Source of the DNA: Lientehia sp934351765
Lineage (GTDB): Bacteria > Bacillota > Clostridia > Lachnospirales > Lachnospiraceae
Direction: 5' to 3'
Assembly: GCF_052118925.1 (NCBI RefSeq)
Contig: NZ_JBQKGG010000003.1
Span: 186,001-250,000, forward strand
Length of the DNA stretch: 64,000 nucleotides
Below the pieces are notes generated by a model. The model was not told the DNA's origin. It did no database searches and saw only the letters and a list, made by a program, of their open reading frames with translations. Below, piece by piece: positions 59,515-64,000 of this stretch; the stretch's first letter is position 1; the number at the start of each line of letters is the position of its first letter. A program made the position numbers and the translations under genes.

Positions 59515-59769
59515 GTGGAAAGAAATTTAAGAAAGACTCGTACCGGTAAGGTTGTAAGCGACAAGATGGATAAGACTGTCGTAGTTGCAATCGAGGACCA
59601 TGTAAAACATCCTTTATACGGCAAGATCGTTAAGAGAACTTACAAGCTGAAAGCACATGACGAAAAGAACGAGTGTGGTATCGGCGATACTGTAAAAGTA
59701 ATGGAAACAAGACCTTTATCCAAGGATAAGAGATGGAGACTTGTCGAGATCATTGAAAAGGCGAAATAA
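59515..59769 (+). CDS. rpsQ: 30S ribosomal protein S17
   Basis: The 84-residue OB-fold protein starts at GTG 59515 behind AAGGAG (59501-59506); the ATG at 59497 overlaps that site. It includes RKTRTGKVVSDKMDKTVVVA. Confidence 0.97.
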   Translation: MERNLRKTRTGKVVSDKMDKTVVVAIEDHVKHPLYGKIVKRTYKLKAHDEKNECGIGDTVKVMETRPLSKDKRWRLVEIIEKAK

Positions 59770-59799
59770 GCTTTTCATTCGACTGAAAGGAGAAATAAC

Positions 59800-60168
59800 A
59801 TGATTCAGCAGGAAACAAGACTGAAGGTGGCCGACAACACCGGTGCCAAAGAGCTCCTTTGCATCCGTGTTATGGGTGGCTCCACCAGAAGATATGCAAG
59901 CATCGGCGATGTAATCGTTGCTTCCGTTAAAGACGCCACACCAGGCGGCGTTGTAAAGAAGGGCGATGTGGTAAAGGCCGTTGTTGTACGTACTGTAAAT
60001 AGCACCCGCCGTAAGGACGGTTCCTATATTCGTTTCGACGAGAACGCTGCTGTCATCATCAGAGATGACAAGACCCCCAGAGGAACCCGTATTTTCGGGC
60101 CTGTTGCAAGAGAGCTGAGAGAGAAACAGTTCATGAAGATCGTTTCCCTGGCTCCCGAAGTACTGTAA
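59800..60168 (+). CDS. rplN: 50S ribosomal protein L14
   Basis: The 122-residue protein at the subunit interface starts MIQQETRLKVADNTGAKELL. ATG 59800 follows AAAGGAG. Confidence 0.98.
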   Translation: MIQQETRLKVADNTGAKELLCIRVMGGSTRRYASIGDVIVASVKDATPGGVVKKGDVVKAVVVRTVNSTRRKDGSYIRFDENAAVIIRDDKTPRGTRIFGPVARELREKQFMKIVSLAPEVL

Positions 60169-60182
60169 GGAGGGACTTAAGG

Positions 60183-60494
60183 ATGGCAACCATGAAAATT
60201 AAAAAAGGCGATATGGTAAAAGTAATCGCCGGTAAAGATAAGGATAAGGAAGGCAAGGTTGTTAAGGTTGATCACGAGAACGGCCGCGTAGTCGTTGAGG
60301 GAATCAACATGCTGACAAAGCACACGAAGCCCAGCGCTCAGAATCAGCAGGGCGGCATCGTGAACGTAGAGGGCGCAATCGATGCTTCCAACGTAATGCT
60401 CCTGGTAGACGGCAAGGCAACAAGAGTAGGCTTCTCCGTAGAGAACGGGAAGAAGGTTCGTGTTGCAAAGTCCACAGGTAAGGTAATCGACTAA
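60183..60494 (+). CDS. rplX: 50S ribosomal protein L24
   Basis: The 103-residue assembly initiator has a KOW motif (KKGDMVKVIAGKDKDKEGKV). ATG 60183 follows AGGAGGG; ATG 60192 is a possible alternative start. Confidence 0.97.
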   Translation: MATMKIKKGDMVKVIAGKDKDKEGKVVKVDHENGRVVVEGINMLTKHTKPSAQNQQGGIVNVEGAIDASNVMLLVDGKATRVGFSVENGKKVRVAKSTGKVID

Positions 60495-60517
60495 TCACGG
60501 AAAGGAGGTCAGAAAAG

Positions 60518-61057
60518 TTGGCTAGATTAAAGGAATTATACAACAGCGAGATCAAAGACGCTATGATGAAGAAATTCGGCTATAAGAACGTTATGGAGAT
60601 CCCGAAGCTTGAGAAGATCGTCATCAACATGGGTGTCGGCGAAGCAAAGGAGAACGCAAAGGTTCTTGACACAGCCGTTAAGGATATGGAAACCATCACC
60701 GGCCAGAAGGCAGTCCTGACAAAGGCTAAGAAGTCTGTTGCAAACTTCAAGATCAGAGAGGGTATGGCAATCGGCTGCAAGACAACCCTTCGCGGTGAGA
60801 AGATGTATGAGTTTCTTGATCGTCTCGTAAACCTGGCTCTGCCCCGTGTACGTGACTTCCGCGGCGTAAATCCCAACGCTTTCGACGGCAGAGGAAACTA
60901 CGCTTTAGGTATCAAGGAACAGCTGATTTTCCCTGAGATTGAATATGATAAGGTTGACAAGGTAAGAGGTATGGACATCATCTTTGTTACAACAGCAAAG
61001 ACCGATGAAGAAGCCCGTGAACTGTTAAGATTATTCAATATGCCTTTTGCAAAATAA
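60518..61057 (+). CDS. rplE: 50S ribosomal protein L5
   Basis: L5 binds 5S rRNA. The 179 residues start at TTG 60518 behind AAAGGAGG and include LPRVRDFRGVNPNAFDGRGN. The TTG start resembles that of fusA. Confidence 0.97.
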   Translation: MARLKELYNSEIKDAMMKKFGYKNVMEIPKLEKIVINMGVGEAKENAKVLDTAVKDMETITGQKAVLTKAKKSVANFKIREGMAIGCKTTLRGEKMYEFLDRLVNLALPRVRDFRGVNPNAFDGRGNYALGIKEQLIFPEIEYDKVDKVRGMDIIFVTTAKTDEEARELLRLFNMPFAK

Positions 61058-61072
61058 TAGGAGGAAAATCAA

Positions 61073-61258
61073 ATGGCTAAAACTTCAATGAAGATTAAGC
61101 AGCAGAGACCGGCGAAGTTCTCCACCAGAGAGTACAGCCGCTGCCGTATCTGCGGACGTCCCCATGCTTACCTTAGAAAATACGGAATCTGCAGAATCTG
61201 CTTCCGTGAATTAGCATACAAGGGCGAAATCCCCGGCGTAAAGAAAGCCAGCTGGTAG
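61073..61258 (+). CDS. rpsN: 30S ribosomal protein S14, zinc (type Z) form
   Basis: The 61-residue S14 carries two CxxC pairs (CRICGRPHAYLRKYGICRIC) that hold zinc. No zinc-free copy is seen in the window. ATG 61073 follows AGGAGG. Confidence 0.97.
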   Translation: MAKTSMKIKQQRPAKFSTREYSRCRICGRPHAYLRKYGICRICFRELAYKGEIPGVKKASW

Positions 61259-61543
61259 GCATTGAGCACTTAGCGAGTTCGAGCCGCAGGCGATGAACGA
61301 GGTTAGTGCGAAAGCCCTTCCCGAACCTTAGCGAAGTCAAGCCGTAAGGCGCCGGCTGAGCTTAGTTGAGGGAAGAAACCCCAGACACTTAGCAAGTTCG
61401 AGCCGCAGACAGCTAACCTGAATTTATAAACAATCCCTCTCAATCCCCGTCCGGGGATTTGACTGGGTTCGGCGGTCGGGATTCCGGCCCCGGCATGAAC
61501 CATTTTCAACAAGTTTTCGTTGATCATATAAAGGAGAAAAACA
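61259..61543 (+). repeat. Intergenic repeats splitting the spc operon between rpsN and rpsH
   Basis: This 285-bp spacer holds three related units containing CACTTAGCGAGTTCGAGCCG or variants (near 61269, 61333 and 61386), each with potential to pair with a following (G)TTAGTG-like block. An AATCCCC/GGGGATT hairpin (61442-61459) follows. The unit GGCATTGAGCACTTAGCGA also occurs after rpsH. No gene or promoter is evident. It looks like a family of REP-like intergenic elements. Confidence 0.65.
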
Positions 61544-61945
61544 ATGACGATGAGCGACCCTATTGCAGATATGCTTACAAGAATCCGTAATGCAAATACT
61601 GCGAAGCATGATACAGTAGATATCCCCGCATCCAAGATGAAGCTTGCAATTGCAAACATTCTGGTAGATGAGGGATACCTTGCAAAGTATGACCTCGTTG
61701 AGGACGGCGCTTTCAAGACAATCCGCGCTACTTTAAAGTATGGCGCAGATAAGAACGAGAAGATCATCACCGGTCTGAAGAGAATTTCCAAGCCTGGTCT
61801 TCGTGTATACGCAGGCAAGGAAGAGCTTCCCAAGGTACTGGGTGGTCTCGGCATCGCAATCATTTCCACCAACAAAGGTGTGATGACTGATAAAGAAGCA
61901 AGAGTACAGGGCGTAGGCGGAGAAGTATTAGCTTTCGTTTGGTAG
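61544..61945 (+). CDS. rpsH: 30S ribosomal protein S8
   Basis: S8 is a primary 16S rRNA binder and regulates spc operons in E. coli. The 133 residues start MTMSDPIADMLTRIRNANTA and end GGEVLAFVW. ATG 61544 follows AAAGGAG. Confidence 0.98.
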   Translation: MTMSDPIADMLTRIRNANTAKHDTVDIPASKMKLAIANILVDEGYLAKYDLVEDGAFKTIRATLKYGADKNEKIITGLKRISKPGLRVYAGKEELPKVLGGLGIAIISTNKGVMTDKEARVQGVGGEVLAFVW

Positions 61946-62082
61946 GCATTGAGCACTTAGCGAATTCGAGCCGACAGGCACTTTTGCTTCATGTTGATAG
62001 TGAAGAGTGAACGGCTTATCCGGGCCGCCTGCTCGCGCGATTAACAGAAACTATTAACTAATTTATTTAAGGAGGTACGGGC
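61946..62082 (+). repeat. Intergenic repeat between rpsH and rplF
   Basis: The first 30 bases repeat the sequence found directly after rpsN (GGCATTGAGCACTTAGCGA and TTCGAGCCG), in the same position relative to the stop codon. The rest shows no gene. Confidence 0.65.
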
Positions 62083-62625
62083 ATGTCACGTATAGGTAGA
62101 ATGCCAATCGCGGTACCGGCTGGTGTAACAGTTGATATTGCAGAAAATAACAAAGTAACCGTTAAGGGTCCCAAGGGAACACTGGAGAGAGTTCTCCCTG
62201 CTGAGATGGATATCAAGCTGGAGGATGGTCATATCGTAGTTACCAGACCCAACGACTTAAAGAAGATGAAGTCCTTACACGGCTTAACCAGAAGCCTGTT
62301 AAACAACATGGTTCACGGTGTTACCGAAGGATATGAGAAGGTTCTTGAGGTAAACGGTGTTGGTTACAAAGCGCAGAAGCAGGGCAAGAAGCTGGTTCTG
62401 TCCCTGGGTTACTCCCATCCTGTTGAAATGGAAGATCCCGAAGGTCTTGAGTCCGTAGTTGACGGCCAGAACAAGATTGTCATCAAGGGTATCGACAAAG
62501 AGAAGGTTGGCCAGTACGCTGCCGAGATCAGAGACAAGAGACGTCCTGAGCCTTATAAGGGCAAGGGCATCAAGTATGCTGATGAGGTAATCAGACGTAA
62601 GGTCGGCAAGACAGGTAAGAAATAA
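62083..62625 (+). CDS. rplF: 50S ribosomal protein L6
   Basis: The 180-residue protein near the GTPase centre starts MSRIGRMPIAVPAGVTVDIA and ends with the conserved RRPEPYKGKGIKYADEVIRR. ATG 62083 follows AAGGAGG. Confidence 0.98.
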   Translation: MSRIGRMPIAVPAGVTVDIAENNKVTVKGPKGTLERVLPAEMDIKLEDGHIVVTRPNDLKKMKSLHGLTRSLLNNMVHGVTEGYEKVLEVNGVGYKAQKQGKKLVLSLGYSHPVEMEDPEGLESVVDGQNKIVIKGIDKEKVGQYAAEIRDKRRPEPYKGKGIKYADEVIRRKVGKTGKK

Positions 62626-62646
62626 TAGATAGGAGGAGTGACAAGA

Positions 62647-63015
62647 ATGATTAGCAAGGAATCAAAGACGGAAATCCGTCGCAGCAAACATAGAAGAATC
62701 CGTAATCGTTTCACCGGCACAGCTGAAAGACCTCGTCTTGCTGTGTTCAGAAGCAACAATCACATGTATGCTCAGATCATTGATGATACAGTTGGTAATA
62801 CGTTAGTATCTGCCTCTACATTGCAGAAGGATGTAAAGGCTGAGCTTACCAAGACCAACAATGTGGAAGCTGCTGCTCATCTTGGAACTGTAATCGCAAA
62901 GAAAGCTCTGGAAAAGGGTATCACCACAGTTGTATTTGACCGTGGAGGATTCATTTACCAGGGTAAGATTCAGGCGTTGGCTGAGGCGGCTCGTGAAGCT
63001 GGCCTTGAATTCTAA
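62647..63015 (+). CDS. rplR: 50S ribosomal protein L18
   Basis: L18 binds 5S rRNA. ATG 62647 behind AGGAGG gives 122 residues starting MISKESKTEIRRSKHRRIRN; the GTG at 62638 is too close to the ribosome binding site. Ends ALAEAAREAGLEF. Confidence 0.97.
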   Translation: MISKESKTEIRRSKHRRIRNRFTGTAERPRLAVFRSNNHMYAQIIDDTVGNTLVSASTLQKDVKAELTKTNNVEAAAHLGTVIAKKALEKGITTVVFDRGGFIYQGKIQALAEAAREAGLEF

Positions 63016-63035
63016 TTGAGGAGGAGAATACACAC

Positions 63036-63545
63036 ATGAAACGTACCATTATTGATGCCAGCCAGTTAGAGCTGACAGATAAAGTAGTTGCCATCAAGCG
63101 TGTATCCAAGACTGTTAAGGGCGGACGTACAATGCGTTTTACCGCACTGGTAGTTGTTGGTGACGGCAACGGACATGTGGGAGCAGGCATGGGCAAGGCT
63201 GCTGAAATTCCGGAAGCAATCCGCAAGGGTAAGGAAGCTGCAGTAAAGAACATGATCGAGATCCCCGTAGACGAAAACAGAAGCATTCCCCATGACTTCA
63301 TCGGAAAATTCGGAAGTTCCTGCGTACTTCTCAAGAAAGCTCCCGAAGGTACTGGTGTTATCGCCGGCGGCCCCGCTCGTAGCGTGCTGGAGATGGCTGG
63401 CATTAAGAACATCAGAACAAAGTCCCTGGGTTCCAACAACAAGCAGAACGTTGTTCTCGCAACCCTGGAGGGCCTGAAGGCTCTGAAGACACCCGAAGAA
63501 GTTGCCAAGAAGCGCGGCAAATCGGTTGAAGAGCTGATCGGCTAA
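63036..63545 (+). CDS. rpsE: 30S ribosomal protein S5
   Basis: The 169-residue accuracy protein starts MKRTIIDASQLELTDKVVAI, with the loop VSKTVKGGRTMRFTALVVVG and GVIAGGPARSVLEMAGI. ATG 63036 follows GAGGAGG. Confidence 0.98.
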   Translation: MKRTIIDASQLELTDKVVAIKRVSKTVKGGRTMRFTALVVVGDGNGHVGAGMGKAAEIPEAIRKGKEAAVKNMIEIPVDENRSIPHDFIGKFGSSCVLLKKAPEGTGVIAGGPARSVLEMAGIKNIRTKSLGSNNKQNVVLATLEGLKALKTPEEVAKKRGKSVEELIG

Positions 63546-63559
63546 AGGAGGAAACGAAA

Positions 63560-63742
63560 ATGGCAGAGAAATTAAAGGTAACACTGGTAAAATCTCCCAT
63601 CGGTGCTGTTCCGAAGCATAAAAAAACTGTTGAGGCTCTTGGCCTTACCAAGCTGCACAAGACAACAGAGCTTCCCGACAACGAAGCTGTCAGAGGTATG
63701 ATCTGGCAGGTTAAGCATCTGGTGAAGGTAGAAGAAATCTAA
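63560..63742 (+). CDS. rpmD: 50S ribosomal protein L30
   Basis: The 60-residue protein starts MAEKLKVTLVKSPIGAVPKH and includes TVEALGLTKLHKTTELPDNE. ATG 63560 follows AAAGGAGG, 14 bp after rpsE. Confidence 0.97.
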   Translation: MAEKLKVTLVKSPIGAVPKHKKTVEALGLTKLHKTTELPDNEAVRGMIWQVKHLVKVEEI

Positions 63743-63760
63743 CAGGAGGAGGTGCACAAG

Positions 63761-64000
63761 ATGGAGTTATCAAACTTAAGACCTGCTGAAGGCTCTAAGC
63801 ACAGCGATGCTTTCAGAAGAGGCCGTGGACACGGTTCAGGAAACGGCAAGACTGCTGGTAAGGGACATAAGGGTCAGAAGGCACGTTCCGGCGCTCCCAG
63901 ACCCGGTTTTGAAGGTGGTCAGATGCCTTTATACAGAAGACTCCCTAAGAGAGGCTTCACTAACAGAAATTCCAAGGTAATCGTAGGCATTAACGTTGAT
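63761..64000 (+). CDS. rplO: 50S ribosomal protein L15, partial (3' end outside window)
   Basis: ATG 63761 behind AGGAGGAGG opens a frame of 80 codons to the window end: MELSNLRPAEGSKHSDAFRR, then GRGHGSGNGKTAGKGHKGQK and later MPLYRRLPKRGF, all typical of L15. secY is expected next. Confidence 0.96.
   Translation, partial: MELSNLRPAEGSKHSDAFRRGRGHGSGNGKTAGKGHKGQKARSGAPRPGFEGGQMPLYRRLPKRGFTNRNSKVIVGINVD

Noticed and set aside
61259..61420. Possible tRNA, because GTTCGAGCC resembles a T-loop
   Set aside because: No acceptor stem, anticodon arm or CCA end can be paired around it. It is part of an intergenic repeat.

Overview
The window reads as a chromosomal segment of a spore-forming Firmicute of the Lachnospiraceae/Clostridia type. 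The support is a type III glutamine synthetase, the sporulation signal gene spoIIR, a class B sortase, zinc-ribbon S14, AGGAGG ribosome binding sites nearly everywhere, TTGACA/TATAAT promoters, and the str-S10-spc ribosomal gene order. The species cannot be fixed from sequence alone.

Layout. 1-8.3 kb is core metabolism: an aldose-epimerase-like gene cut by the window edge, a phosphopantetheinyl transferase, class II fructose-bisphosphate aldolase, pyruvate kinase, a GNAT acetyltransferase, a class B sortase, and glutamine synthetase III behind an apparent antitermination leader. 8.3-34.4 kb is an accessory region. It opens with a BlaI-type repressor and a BlaR1-type membrane metalloprotease without a recognisable penicillin-binding sensor. 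Next come seven paralogous lipoproteins sharing a C-x4-C-x-H-x(4-6)-C motif, four solute-binding-protein-like surface proteins with no importer permease, one further lipoprotein and one small secreted protein. It ends with an ABC exporter made of an ATPase, a fused double permease, two membrane-fusion adaptors and a stand-alone MacB-like periplasmic domain. A dyad TACTAT-N4-ATAGTA lies in the repressor's own promoter and recurs at three internal positions. It is the best evidence that this is one BlaI-controlled regulon. Internal duplications (321 bp and about 180 bp) and gene remnants show that the region is being rearranged.

34.4-49.4 kb returns to housekeeping functions: a cobalamin riboswitch with a lipid-anchored CbiK-like chelatase and partner lipoprotein, a zinc-ribbon/TPM membrane pair, cyclophilin, an M20 peptidase, ispE with a GntR regulator, spoIIR, ddl-murI-DUF1934, an RsuA-type pseudouridine synthase, an MFS transporter and a DUF1653 protein. 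49.5-64 kb is the ribosomal block rpsL-rpsG-fusA-tuf, then rpsJ through rplO (cut by the window end). tuf and rpsJ each have their own promoter. The rpsJ leader can fold into a three-way junction followed by a hairpin that holds the ribosome binding site.

The candidate for a previously undescribed system is the 8.3-34.4 kb module: envelope sensing (BlaR1/BlaI), a diversifying set of surface lipoproteins, a small secreted protein and a dedicated exporter. Its function is inferred, not shown.
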